64,000 nt of DNA from CAZGSN01 sp964371655. Its GTDB lineage: Bacteria > Desulfobacterota > Binatia > HRBIN30. This document shows, piece by piece, positions 43,147 through 51,899 of the stretch (within the stretch, counting starts at the first letter, position 1; each line of letters begins with the position of its first letter). Where the stretch lies: the NCBI GenBank assembly GCA_964371655.1, contig CAYJOD010000002.1:62001-126000 (forward strand), read 5' to 3'. Below the pieces are notes generated by a model. The model was not told the DNA's origin and searched no databases. It saw nothing but the letters and a program-made list of their open reading frames with translations. A program made the translations under genes and the position numbers.

Positions 43147-43962
43147 ATGATTTCGTGGAAAGCTGGTCGGAGCTACACCGACATCCGTTACGAAACCGCG
43201 GAGGGGATCGCCAAGATCACCATCAACCGGCCGGAGGTGCGCAACGCCTTTCGACCACAGACCCTGTTTGAATTGTCCGACGCGTTTCTGACTGCGCGCG
43301 AAGATGCGTCGGTCGGTGTCATCGTCCTCACCGGCGAAGGGCCGGATGCCTTCTGCTCCGGCGGCGACCAGCGCATTCGCGGTCACGCCGGCTACGTCGG
43401 CGACGACGGGGTGCCGCGCCTCAACGTCCTCGACCTGCAACGCCAGATTCGCACCTTGCCCAAGCCGGTGATTGCGATGGTCGCCGGTTATGCCATCGGC
43501 GGCGGCCACGTTCTGCATATGGTGTGTGATCTGACCATTGCCGCCGACAATGCCGTGTTCGGGCAGACTGGTCCGCGCGTCGGCAGCTTCGACGGCGGTT
43601 ACGGTGCGACCTACATGGCGCGCATCGTCGGTCACAAGAAGGCACGCGAGATCTGGTACCTGTGCCGCAAGTACAATGCGCAGCAGGCTCTCGACATGGG
43701 TCTGGTCAACACCGTGGTGCCGCTGGCGCAGCTTGAGGAGGAGACGGTGCAGTGGTGCCGTGAGATGCTGGCGAACAGCCCGCTGGCGTTGCGCTGCTTG
43801 AAGTCGGCGTTCAACGCCGATACCGACGGGCTTGCCGGCATTCAGGAGCTCGCCGGCAATGCCACGCTGCTCTACTACATGTCCGAAGAAGCGCAGGAGG
43901 GGCGCGCCGCCTTCGTCGAGAAGCGCGACCCCGATTTCGACCGCTTCCCGCGCTTGCCGTGA
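43147..43962 (+). CDS. menB: 1,4-dihydroxy-2-naphthoyl-CoA synthase
   Basis: A 271-residue crotonase, ATG 43147 with GGGAG upstream. MenB-specific blocks are FCSGGDQRIRG, FGQTGPRVGSFDGGYG, CRKYNAQQALDMGLVN and the C-terminal DPDFDRFPRLP. The QTG in the second block is that of the bicarbonate-dependent type. It cyclises o-succinylbenzoyl-CoA to DHNA-CoA. Its stop overlaps the menA GTG. Confidence 0.95.
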   Translation: MISWKAGRSYTDIRYETAEGIAKITINRPEVRNAFRPQTLFELSDAFLTAREDASVGVIVLTGEGPDAFCSGGDQRIRGHAGYVGDDGVPRLNVLDLQRQIRTLPKPVIAMVAGYAIGGGHVLHMVCDLTIAADNAVFGQTGPRVGSFDGGYGATYMARIVGHKKAREIWYLCRKYNAQQALDMGLVNTVVPLAQLEEETVQWCREMLANSPLALRCLKSAFNADTDGLAGIQELAGNATLLYYMSEEAQEGRAAFVEKRDPDFDRFPRLP

Positions 43963-44852
43963 GCACGCCTTCGAGAATCGAGGTGTGGTGGCTGGCGATT
44001 CGGCCGGCCACCCTCAGCGCGGCGGTGGCGCCGGTGTTGGTCGGTTGTGCACTTGCCGCACATGATCAGCACTTTGCTTGGTTGCGGGGGCTGGCGGCTC
44101 TGCTGGCGGCGTTGCTCATTCAGATCGGCGCCAACCTTGTCAATGATGCCGATGACTTCCAGCGTGGCGCCGACACGGCGGCGCGGCGCGGGCCCTTGCG
44201 GGTGACGCAGAGTGGGTTGCTGAGCGCCGGGGAAGTGCGCGGCGGCGCGTACCTGGCGTTTGCGCTGGCGGCGGGCATCGGCGTCTACCTGATTGCCATC
44301 GGCGGTTGGGTGGTCATCGTGATCGGCGCGGCCTCGATCGCCGCCGCGGTCGCCTACACCGGCGGACCGTGGCCGCTCGGGTATCACGGCTTCGGAGACG
44401 TGCTCGTCTTCCTGTTCTTTGGCCTCGCCGCCGTCGTCGGGACGTACTACGTGCAAGCCGGGACAATCAGCGTCGCGAGCCTGATCGCCGCCAGCGCCAT
44501 CGGAATGTTGGCGACGGCGATCCTGGTCGTAAACAACGCGCGCGATCGCGAAACCGACGTGTTAGCCGGTAAGCACACTCTCGCAGTGCGCTTCGGCGAC
44601 GGCTTCGCGCGGGCTGAGTATACCGGGCTCGTGCTCGGGGCCTATGTGGCGCCGTTGTGGCTATGGTTCGGTGGCGTCGCGGGGGTGCTTGTCTTGTTGC
44701 CGATGGTATCGCTGGGTCGTGCACTCGCTCTGGTGAAGCGCGTCGAATGTGCCGGGGACGGACCCAGCTTCAATCGCGCCCTGGGCGACACGGCCCGTCT
44801 CGAGCTTGTGTTCTCCGTGCTGTTTGCGGCTGGTATCGTCCTCGCGTCGTAA
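43959..44852 (+). CDS. menA: 1,4-dihydroxy-2-naphthoate polyprenyltransferase
   Basis: A 297-residue UbiA-type integral membrane prenyltransferase with about eight to nine helices. The two Asp-rich motifs are NLVNDADDFQRGADT (near 65) and NNARDRETDVLAGKHTLAVR (near 190). It attaches the isoprenoid chain to DHNA with loss of CO2, giving demethylmenaquinone for MenG. It starts at GTG 43959 overlapping the menB stop. Confidence 0.94.
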   Translation: MSTPSRIEVWWLAIRPATLSAAVAPVLVGCALAAHDQHFAWLRGLAALLAALLIQIGANLVNDADDFQRGADTAARRGPLRVTQSGLLSAGEVRGGAYLAFALAAGIGVYLIAIGGWVVIVIGAASIAAAVAYTGGPWPLGYHGFGDVLVFLFFGLAAVVGTYYVQAGTISVASLIAASAIGMLATAILVVNNARDRETDVLAGKHTLAVRFGDGFARAEYTGLVLGAYVAPLWLWFGGVAGVLVLLPMVSLGRALALVKRVECAGDGPSFNRALGDTARLELVFSVLFAAGIVLAS

Positions 44853-44875
44853 CCACGGATGTTCAGGAGCTCGTC

Positions 44876-46003
44876 GTGAATCAAGAATGTGGCGGGCAGC
44901 CGATGCTCGTGCAGCGGCTCGAGCTCGTCCCCTTCGCCATTCCAATGCGGGTGCCCTTTACTACGGCGAGGAGCGCGGCTCCGCGGCGGGTCGGATTTCT
45001 CGTGCGCATGTACGAAGCGCACGGACGCGTTGGGGTAGGGGAGGTTGCCTTGCTTCCCGACGCGTCGGACGCGGCGTTACGCGTCGCCTGGCAGGAGCTG
45101 CAGACCTTGGCGGCGGCGCTGGTGGAGGCCCCGACCGATGTCGCGACCGAAGTAGGTTGGCAGCGCTGCGCCCGCGCTGTGTCGACCGCGGCGGTGCGCG
45201 CCGGGGTCGAGACGGCGGTGTGCGACCTGCGGGCGCAGGGTAGGGGACTAAGCCTGAGTGAGCTGATCGGAGAATGGATACGGACGGCGGTGCCGCTGAA
45301 TGCGACGCTTTCCGATGCCGCACCGGCCCGCCTGGCCGAGCAGGTGCAGACATTGGTTGCCTCCGGTTTCCGCTGTCTCAAGCTCAAGGTCGGTCGGGCC
45401 GATCTTGCCGCGGAGATGGCGAAGTTGGAGGCCATCCGCGCGGCCGTCGGTGCAGCGGTTGCGATCCGTCTCGACGTCAACGCCGTATGGTCGGTGCCGC
45501 AGGCAATCGAGGCCATCGCTGCTCTGGCTGCCTTTGGTATCGAATACGTGGAGCAGCCGGTTGGCGGCATCGACGCCTTGGCCGCGGTGCGGGCCGCAGT
45601 GGCTGTGCCCATCGCTGCCGACGAGAGTGTACAGGACGTCGCCGCGGTGACTGCGATCGCAGCACGTGGTGCGGCGGATGTCATCGTGATCAAGCCGTCG
45701 GTGCATGGTCTGCGTACCTCGCTCGCGCTCATGCAGGAGGCGCACGCGCGAAAGCTGACCGTGGTCATTACCTCGGTGCTCGACACCAGCGTTGGGATTG
45801 CCGCCGCCTTGCATGTAGCCGCGGTGGCGCCGGGTCGACTTCTGCCGTGCGGCCTGGCGACCGCATCTCTGCTGGACGGCGACCTCGTGTCGGAAGGTGG
45901 ATTGGCGATCAACGAAGGCGTGATGCAGGTGCCGACCGGACCCGGGCTCGGCGTGACGGTCGACTTGGCCGCGCTGCAGCGCTGGCGCATCGAGACACTA
46001 TGA
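44876..46003 (+). CDS. menC: o-Succinylbenzoate synthase
   Basis: An enolase-superfamily dehydratase of 375 residues from GTG 44876, chosen because AGGAG lies six bases before it; ATG 44903 is the alternative. Catalytic lysines sit in CLKLKVGR and VIKPSVHG, with metal ligands Asp in IRLDVNAVW, Glu in YVEQPVGG and Asp in IAADESVQ. It dehydrates SHCHC to o-succinylbenzoate. It begins 23 bases after menA. Confidence 0.94.
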   Translation: MNQECGGQPMLVQRLELVPFAIPMRVPFTTARSAAPRRVGFLVRMYEAHGRVGVGEVALLPDASDAALRVAWQELQTLAAALVEAPTDVATEVGWQRCARAVSTAAVRAGVETAVCDLRAQGRGLSLSELIGEWIRTAVPLNATLSDAAPARLAEQVQTLVASGFRCLKLKVGRADLAAEMAKLEAIRAAVGAAVAIRLDVNAVWSVPQAIEAIAALAAFGIEYVEQPVGGIDALAAVRAAVAVPIAADESVQDVAAVTAIAARGAADVIVIKPSVHGLRTSLALMQEAHARKLTVVITSVLDTSVGIAAALHVAAVAPGRLLPCGLATASLLDGDLVSEGGLAINEGVMQVPTGPGLGVTVDLAALQRWRIETL

Positions 46004-46023
46004 ACCTGAATCTGACAATGAAT

Positions 46024-46173
46024 CTCGCGCCAAGACGCCAAGCCGCGAAGGAAGGGTATGCAGAATCCGACAAGCGCCGCCAATTTCCAACGTCAACTTC
46101 TAGGACCTTTCGGAAGTTTCTGAATCACGGAGAGAGGTATCTTCCCCTTTGCGCCTTTGCGCCTTGGCGCGAG
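46024..46173. repeat. Inverted-repeat element family A, copy 3
   Basis: CTCGCGCCAAGACGCCAAGC faces GCGCCTTTGCGCCTTGGCGCGAG. Lies between menC and menE; the second family A copy in this operon. Confidence 0.9.
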
Positions 46174-46220
46174 AAAGTCCTTTCACGCCAGGTTTAGCTG
46201 ACAGGTGTCGAGAGCAAGCC

Positions 46221-47720
46221 ATGAACACAAGCTCAGTTCCCAATTGGCTGGAGCAGCGGGCGCGCGACCGCGCGGCGTCGCCGGCGCTGGTAACTCCGGA
46301 GGCGACCCTGACCTATTCCGAGCTCGGCCAGCGCTCGATGGCGTGGGCCGCGGCTTTGCAGCGCGAGGGTGTGCGCCGCGGCGACCGGGTGGGCGTTCTG
46401 TGCGAGCGCGGCATCGAGTTCGCGATCGTGATGCACGCGTTGATGCGCCTTGGGGCGGTACTGGTGCCTCTCGACCGGCGCTTGCACGAGCACGAGCTTG
46501 GGCAGCGACTCGACGACGCGGCGGTCGCTCTCGTCGTCAGCGGCGATAGCGAAGTGGCGCGCGCGGCCCGTCTGGTGCACGGTCGCTCTGGCGTCGCGTC
46601 GCTACCATTGAGCGGGTTAGCGTCGGACCGCGCACTGCCGCCGTCGCGGCTCGACCTCGATGCCGTGCACGCCATCGTCTTCACGTCCGGCAGCAGCGGA
46701 CAGGCGAAAGGTGTGCAGCTGACGTACAGCAACCATCTGTGGAGCGCTCTCGGGTCGGCGTGCAATCTTGGGGTGCTGCCGAACGATCGTTGGCTGGCAT
46801 GCCTGCCGTTCTGCCACGTCGGCGGGCTCGCGATCCTGTTGCGCAGTGTGATCTATGGAACGGCGGTTGTGATTCACGACGGCTTCGATCCGCAACGTGT
46901 GCATCATGCCATCGATCGCGAAGGAATCACCCAGGTGTCTCTGGTCGCGACGATGCTGACGCGGCTCCTCGAAGCGCGGGCTGGCGTGCCGTATCCGCCG
47001 TCGCTGCGGTGCGCGCTAATGGGTGGCGGAGCGATTCCACGCGTTCTGCTCGATGAATGCTTGGCGCTACGTCTGCCGGCGGTGCAGACCTACGGCATGA
47101 CCGAGGCCGCTTCGCAGATCACGACCCTGGCGGCGGCCGATGCACAGCTGAAGCTCGGATCGGTTGGTAGGCCGTTGCTGGGAACGGAGGTCGTGCTGCG
47201 AGTAGACGGTGCGGAGGTTGCGACCGGCGCTATTGGCGAGATCCACGTGCGCGGGCCGACACTGGCAGCAGGCTACGTCAATGATCCGCGCCCGCTCGTT
47301 GACGCCGAAGGTTGGTTTGCCAGCGGCGATCTAGGACGTTGTGACGAGGAGGGATACCTCTACGTCGTGGGTCGTCGCGACGACCTGATCATCACCGGCG
47401 GTGAGAACGTATACCCCACTGAGGTCGAGGCCGTGCTGCAGGCGCACCCGGCGGTGGCGGAAGCGTGCGTAGCCGGGCTCGAAGACCCGCAGTGGGGCAG
47501 GGCGGTGACGGCGTGGGTCCGCGTGCACGAGACATCGCCGCCGACGGTGAGGGAGTTACAAGCCCACGTGCGGGCGCATTTGGCCGGCTTCAAAGTGCCG
47601 CGTCGAATCATCTTCGTCGACGACTTCCCGCGCACGGCCGCGGGCAAGATCCAGCGCCGGCGGCTCGTTGCCGATGTTGGAACCGCAGAATCATCCGGGT
47701 CACCGCCGACTAACGATTAG
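46221..47720 (+). CDS. menE: o-Succinylbenzoate-CoA ligase
   Basis: A 499-residue ANL-superfamily ligase activating o-succinylbenzoate with ATP and CoA. The adenylation P-loop is FTSGSSGQAKGVQLT, then YGMTEA, the hinge GRRDDLIITGGENVYPTEVE and the catalytic Lys in TAAGKIQRRR. The start is ATG 46221. With it every step from chorismate to menaquinone is encoded here except the DHNA-CoA thioesterase. Confidence 0.93.
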   Translation: MNTSSVPNWLEQRARDRAASPALVTPEATLTYSELGQRSMAWAAALQREGVRRGDRVGVLCERGIEFAIVMHALMRLGAVLVPLDRRLHEHELGQRLDDAAVALVVSGDSEVARAARLVHGRSGVASLPLSGLASDRALPPSRLDLDAVHAIVFTSGSSGQAKGVQLTYSNHLWSALGSACNLGVLPNDRWLACLPFCHVGGLAILLRSVIYGTAVVIHDGFDPQRVHHAIDREGITQVSLVATMLTRLLEARAGVPYPPSLRCALMGGGAIPRVLLDECLALRLPAVQTYGMTEAASQITTLAAADAQLKLGSVGRPLLGTEVVLRVDGAEVATGAIGEIHVRGPTLAAGYVNDPRPLVDAEGWFASGDLGRCDEEGYLYVVGRRDDLIITGGENVYPTEVEAVLQAHPAVAEACVAGLEDPQWGRAVTAWVRVHETSPPTVRELQAHVRAHLAGFKVPRRIIFVDDFPRTAAGKIQRRRLVADVGTAESSGSPPTND

Positions 47721-47763
47721 TGAGCGTTGCGAAAGAAATAGAAGATCCGGCCGCTGCCGAAGA

Positions 47764-47860
47764 AAGATCCACAGATGACGCAGACGACACAGATCCCTGA
47801 TTTGTGGCCCTTTGCGAAGCGCAGGTCTCATCTGCGTCATCTGGGTCATCTGCGGATTTG
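47764..47860. repeat. Inverted repeat CACAGATGACGCAGA
   Basis: AGATCCACAGATGACGCAGA faces TCTGCGTCATCTGGGTCATC, ending TGCGGATTT. It occupies the gap between menE and the YetF-like gene. Confidence 0.84.
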
Positions 47861-47978
47861 CTTCGTATGCTCTTGCAGTGAGCAATAGAGAACGAGGGCA
47901 AAGGCGCCTGGCCAATCCCGACGATCGGCCGCGCCTACTGGGGTTGTGCTAAAGGGACTGAGCGTGGAGGTGCATGTC

Positions 47979-48569
47979 ATGGATGCGAAGCTGTGGGGCG
48001 ATATGCTTCATCTTGGGGTCCCTGTCCTCGAGAAGATTCTACGACCGATCCTCGTGTATGCGTTCCTGGTCGTGGGGCTGCGATTGGCCGGCAAACGGGA
48101 GCTGGCACAACTCAATGCCTTTGATCTCGTCGTGCTGCTGACGCTGTCGAATACGGTGCAGAACGCGATCATCGGTGACGACAACTCGGTCAGCGGCGGC
48201 GTGATCGGTGCTACCACCCTGCTGGTGGTGAACTACGGGGTCGTCCGTTTCCTCTATGGACACCAGAAGCTCGATCAGCTGGTCGAGGGCAACTCGGCGG
48301 TGTTGATCGATCACGGCAAGATTCAGCAGCGGCAGTTGCAGGAAGAGCTGATCACGATCGTGGAGCTGGAGACCGCGGCGCATAAGCAGGGGCTGGCATC
48401 ACTCGACCAGGTCGAGCGCGCCGTGATCGAGACCGGAGGCACCATTTCCTTTACCGCGAAGCAACCCACGGCGGAGTCGACCCGCCATGACGAAGTTCTA
48501 CGCCGCCTGGACACGATCAGTCGCCAGCTCGGCGCACTGAGCCGGTCGCCGGCAGCGCCGTCGGTTTAG
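47979..48569 (+). CDS. DUF421/YetF-type membrane protein
   Basis: A 196-residue protein from ATG 47979 (GGAGG eight bases upstream; the in-frame GTG at 47946 lacks a site). Three hydrophobic segments near the N-terminus, FDLVVLLTLSNTVQNAIIG, and a C-terminal cytoplasmic DUF421 fold (GNSAVLIDHGKIQQRQLQEE) identify the family (PF04239). The role of YetF proteins is not settled; they are linked to spore germination and membrane functions in Bacillus. Confidence 0.87.
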   Translation: MDAKLWGDMLHLGVPVLEKILRPILVYAFLVVGLRLAGKRELAQLNAFDLVVLLTLSNTVQNAIIGDDNSVSGGVIGATTLLVVNYGVVRFLYGHQKLDQLVEGNSAVLIDHGKIQQRQLQEELITIVELETAAHKQGLASLDQVERAVIETGGTISFTAKQPTAESTRHDEVLRRLDTISRQLGALSRSPAAPSV

Positions 48570-48611
48570 CCACCGATCGGCACGACTGTGGCGACGTATC
48601 CCTTGACCCAT

Positions 48612-48770
48612 CCCCGTTCGCCCCGAGCAGCTCCTCCTGAGTAGACGTTTTTTGGGCGCCGTATCGAAGGGTTCGCAGCGGCGTATCGAGAAGCCGCCTG
48701 ATGAGGTGGGCTGCCGCATCGTCCCTCGATACGCCGCCGAAAAGATGGCGGCTACTCGGGACGAACGGAG
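48612..48770. repeat. Inverted-repeat element family F, copy 3
   Basis: CCCGTTCGCCCCGAGCAGC, CGTATCGAAGGG and CCCTCGATACGCCGCCG with GCTACTCGGGACGAACGGAG form an imperfect inverted repeat longer than copies at 19648 and 35649, with an internal duplicated CGTATCGA. Confidence 0.82.
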
Positions 48771-48787
48771 TACCTGGTCGAATTTAC

Positions 48788-48880
48788 GAGACAGTCATCA
48801 TGAACCTGCTGCCTCGCCCGAGAGGGTGATAAATTGGTTCCCGAGCCCCGAGTCTCCAGCCTCCATTGTCAACGCAGACC
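48788..48880. repeat. Dispersed direct repeat, copy 2
   Basis: Matches 23239-23335 from GAGACAGTC to CCGAGTCTCCAGCC. It abuts the 3' end of the membrane protein gene at 48908. Confidence 0.7.
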
Positions 48881-48907
48881 AAGAGGCGGAAGTGCTCGCG
48901 CTCATGG

Positions 48908-50788
48908 TCACGGGCAGGTGCCGAGCATTTCGCAAACGTGGCGTCCCAAGGGCGGGAGCCGTTCGATGCTTTGCCGGAGCGCAGCTTCCCCAGAGCGGGT
49001 TTCGAGGAAGTCGGGCGGGTAGTCCTGCCATGGTGTCGCCAGCGAAGACAGCACGATGCGACCCGACAATCCTCGACTGCGGTCCAGGATGACGCGGCGT
49101 GACGGCAGCTCGCCGCGATGGCCGACACCCTCTACTGCTTCGATCACCCAGGCAGAGCCGATCACGCTCGTGAGCTCGAAGTAGCGCTCGCGATCGTCGC
49201 CGTGAATGTCGATCGGAAGCTCCCAGGTCGTCTTCATCGAATCCAAGCGTGCCGCGTCGCGGAATCGTATGCGCGCATCGTGGACTCCGGGAAGCGATGG
49301 ATAGGCGAGGTCACTGTAGCGCCCGTGGTACCCGATCGAGCTTGTCGGGACGTCGGCACATGCGGGTGCATGCGGCCCGACGAGCGCCGCGAAGCAAACC
49401 CGAGCGGGGGCGAGCTGGACCCAGGCATCAAGCGGGAGGATCCAGGCCTTCCGCCCGCGCCCGAGCTCGACGACGCGACCGTCGGCAGGCAAACCTCCCT
49501 CGGGCGCGTACTGATCGGCGAATGCGAGGATTCGAAGATCCGCCATGGGACGCTCGGCAGCCTCGTTCGGTCCGGGCACGAACGGCGCGATCGAGGCGAA
49601 TAGTAGGAAGCCATCGGGGCCACGGAGGTGCCGTTGCACGTCGGGAAACAAGTAGCCTGCCTTCCAAAAGGAGGAAGCGAGAATCTCGGCATCACGCATC
49701 GAGTAGTCCGGCATGGAAGCGGTGCCAGAGGAGATTCCGAATCTCCAGATCGCCGCAGCCGACAGGGGCACGAGGAGGACGACGACGGGAATCACGGTCG
49801 CTACCCTCCGGCCGAACCTTGCTGCCATACGGATGCGGCGCAGGCCGATTCCCGCGAGGATCGCCAACGCCGGTAGCGCCGCGAGATAGTACTGCGACGA
49901 GAACAGGATGCGGTGCGAGAGAATGGAGGCTGCGCCCGCTTCCGACGTGACCGCGACGACGATCATGCGCAGTAACCACAGGCGACGGCGATCGGCGCTG
50001 GTCGAGAGCCACGCACTGCGTAGCGTGGCGGCGATTACTATTGCCCCGGCCAATGCGGCGGCGATCAGCGGTATGTACCAGGCTTCTCCCAGGATCGCCT
50101 GGCCGTTGTAAAACCAGGTGGTGGAGGAAAAGGCGAACGAGGGGACGAGACCGCTGGCAACACTGAGCAAGAAGGCGCGAAGCGGTCGCCGGCACGACAG
50201 GCAGACCGCTGCGACGAGAACCGGAGCCATCAACAGAGCCGCCGGGTGACCTTCTGCGGCGAGGGCCAAGCTCGCGGCGCTGGCACATGCGGCGCGGGTC
50301 GAGCCATGCGTGACGACCTCGAGGAGGCCGAGCATCAGGCACGCGATGCCGAGCGGCGCGAAGGTCGGGTTCCAGAGGTTCGGGTACCCAGTCGCGACAA
50401 CCACAAGCGCGAGGAAGATGGCCGCTGGCGCCCAGCCGAGATCTTCGCCGAAGTGTTCGAGAGCGCCACGATCGAACAGGCACACGCTCAACGTGAGAAG
50501 ACTCGCGAGGATCACATGCTGGCCTACCGGCCCGAGGCCGAGCGCGAAGGTCAGCGCCAGGAAACGAATCCAGAGTACACCCTGTCGGAAGTGGCCGAAC
50601 GCCGCATCGCAACCCTCGAAGATTCCGAAAGCCAGGCCGTCGCGTGCCAGCAGCATGTCACGCGCGGAGTCTTTGTGGATCGTGGGCTCAAGCCCCATTG
50701 CGACCAGGTACGCCCCGGTGAGAACTGCGATACCCAGGGCACGTGTGATGCGAGGGTAAGCGGCAAGGGCAGCGAGCCTTGCCCTCAC
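48908..50788 (-). CDS. Large polytopic membrane protein, glycosyltransferase-like
   Basis: A 626-residue protein with about ten transmembrane helices in the first 350 residues and a 270-residue C-terminal extracytoplasmic domain without a recognised family. The N-terminal loop HKDSARDMLLARDGLAFG, between helix 1 and 2, is Asp/Arg-rich as in GT-C transferases using polyprenyl-phosphate donors, but the match is weak. It starts at a GTG overlapping the stop of the upstream SGNH gene. A cell-envelope role is inferred from the operon. Confidence 0.7.
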   Translation of the reverse strand: MRARLAALAAYPRITRALGIAVLTGAYLVAMGLEPTIHKDSARDMLLARDGLAFGIFEGCDAAFGHFRQGVLWIRFLALTFALGLGPVGQHVILASLLTLSVCLFDRGALEHFGEDLGWAPAAIFLALVVVATGYPNLWNPTFAPLGIACLMLGLLEVVTHGSTRAACASAASLALAAEGHPAALLMAPVLVAAVCLSCRRPLRAFLLSVASGLVPSFAFSSTTWFYNGQAILGEAWYIPLIAAALAGAIVIAATLRSAWLSTSADRRRLWLLRMIVVAVTSEAGAASILSHRILFSSQYYLAALPALAILAGIGLRRIRMAARFGRRVATVIPVVVLLVPLSAAAIWRFGISSGTASMPDYSMRDAEILASSFWKAGYLFPDVQRHLRGPDGFLLFASIAPFVPGPNEAAERPMADLRILAFADQYAPEGGLPADGRVVELGRGRKAWILPLDAWVQLAPARVCFAALVGPHAPACADVPTSSIGYHGRYSDLAYPSLPGVHDARIRFRDAARLDSMKTTWELPIDIHGDDRERYFELTSVIGSAWVIEAVEGVGHRGELPSRRVILDRSRGLSGRIVLSSLATPWQDYPPDFLETRSGEAALRQSIERLPPLGRHVCEMLGTCP

Positions 50789-51846
50789 AGCGTGACAATC
50801 TCCATTGCCCTCATGAACTCGAGAAGGCCTTGCGCCACCCGTCGATTGCCCTCGGGCGAGTGGTGAATGAAGTCCGTGTACAACGTCTCCCGCTCCTGGT
50901 TATCCAGATATTCACGCACGTCGAACACGTATACCCCCTGCTGGCGACCATACTGACGGGCGACCCCGATGAGAACATCATTGAAACGATCGATGACAGC
51001 TTCCCATCCCATGTCCATGTTGTCGGATCGCCACGCCGCCCACCGTGAAAGACGAACATTCCGCTCCGTGTTTCGGATCTGATAGTAGAATGGATTAATC
51101 GGCATGAGGATCACGGCAATTCGTTTTTGCGCACACACCTCGACGAATTCACGAAGCAAGCGTTCTTCGTTCGCCAACATCTGGTCGGCCGGATAGGGAG
51201 AGGCGCCGCCCAGACCTAGCTTGCCTGCTGCGCTCCCTGCCAATGGCATCAAATAATGAAGCATTGCCGACGAGCCCAATAGGAACGGAATGTTGGTCCG
51301 GTACGGCGCCCACGTGCTAGCCGGAGTCCACGCGCCCCTGTACGTTAAGAGCAAGGCCACATCGTTCGCGGTCTGAAGCGTCACGACAACGGGACGATAA
51401 TGCGCCATCGCATCACGATAGAAATGCTCTATGGATTGCTGAAGATTGTATGACTGAACACCGGCATTGATCACCGCCAAGGGAGATCCCGCCTCCTTCA
51501 TCAATCTGGATAACTCGAATGGATAGGTCTGCTCATCGCGCAGTCCGTGCCCATAGGGAACCGAATCGCCCAAGTTCACAATGACCTCGGACCCCGATTC
51601 GGGTTCGGGCAAACTCGGGCTCGTCCTGAAGCCAAACTGGTTTATTGAAACGCCTTCCTGCGCGTCCCTGAAGTTGGGCTTGTAGGAATACGCCCGTTTA
51701 TCGTCTTGAGGAACGATGTGGTCGACGTTGTATGGCCTCTGCCGCAGGAGCCAAATGCCATTCGTGACACGATAGGAAACCTGGAGAACCGCCTCCATGA
51801 GTAGCACGCAGGCGACGAACCCGCTGAGGCGTTTGAGTGTTCGCAT
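50785..51846 (-). CDS. Membrane-anchored SGNH-fold hydrolase-like protein
   Basis: A 353-residue protein with an N-terminal anchor (about residues 8-26) and an SGNH/GDSL fold outside: block I NLGDSVPYGHGL with Gly93-Asp94-Ser95, TANDVALL, and the C-terminal Asp-His in DFIHHSPEGN. Catalytic Ser, Asp and His are all available. Such proteins add or remove acyl groups on envelope glycans. Overlaps the membrane protein gene by four bases and follows another SGNH gene. Confidence 0.83.
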   Translation of the reverse strand: MRTLKRLSGFVACVLLMEAVLQVSYRVTNGIWLLRQRPYNVDHIVPQDDKRAYSYKPNFRDAQEGVSINQFGFRTSPSLPEPESGSEVIVNLGDSVPYGHGLRDEQTYPFELSRLMKEAGSPLAVINAGVQSYNLQQSIEHFYRDAMAHYRPVVVTLQTANDVALLLTYRGAWTPASTWAPYRTNIPFLLGSSAMLHYLMPLAGSAAGKLGLGGASPYPADQMLANEERLLREFVEVCAQKRIAVILMPINPFYYQIRNTERNVRLSRWAAWRSDNMDMGWEAVIDRFNDVLIGVARQYGRQQGVYVFDVREYLDNQERETLYTDFIHHSPEGNRRVAQGLLEFMRAMEIVTL

Positions 51847-51899
51847 AGATACGTTCCACCCTCCGGGATTTGCGTAAGCGCTGGCCCGATCCCGTCCGG

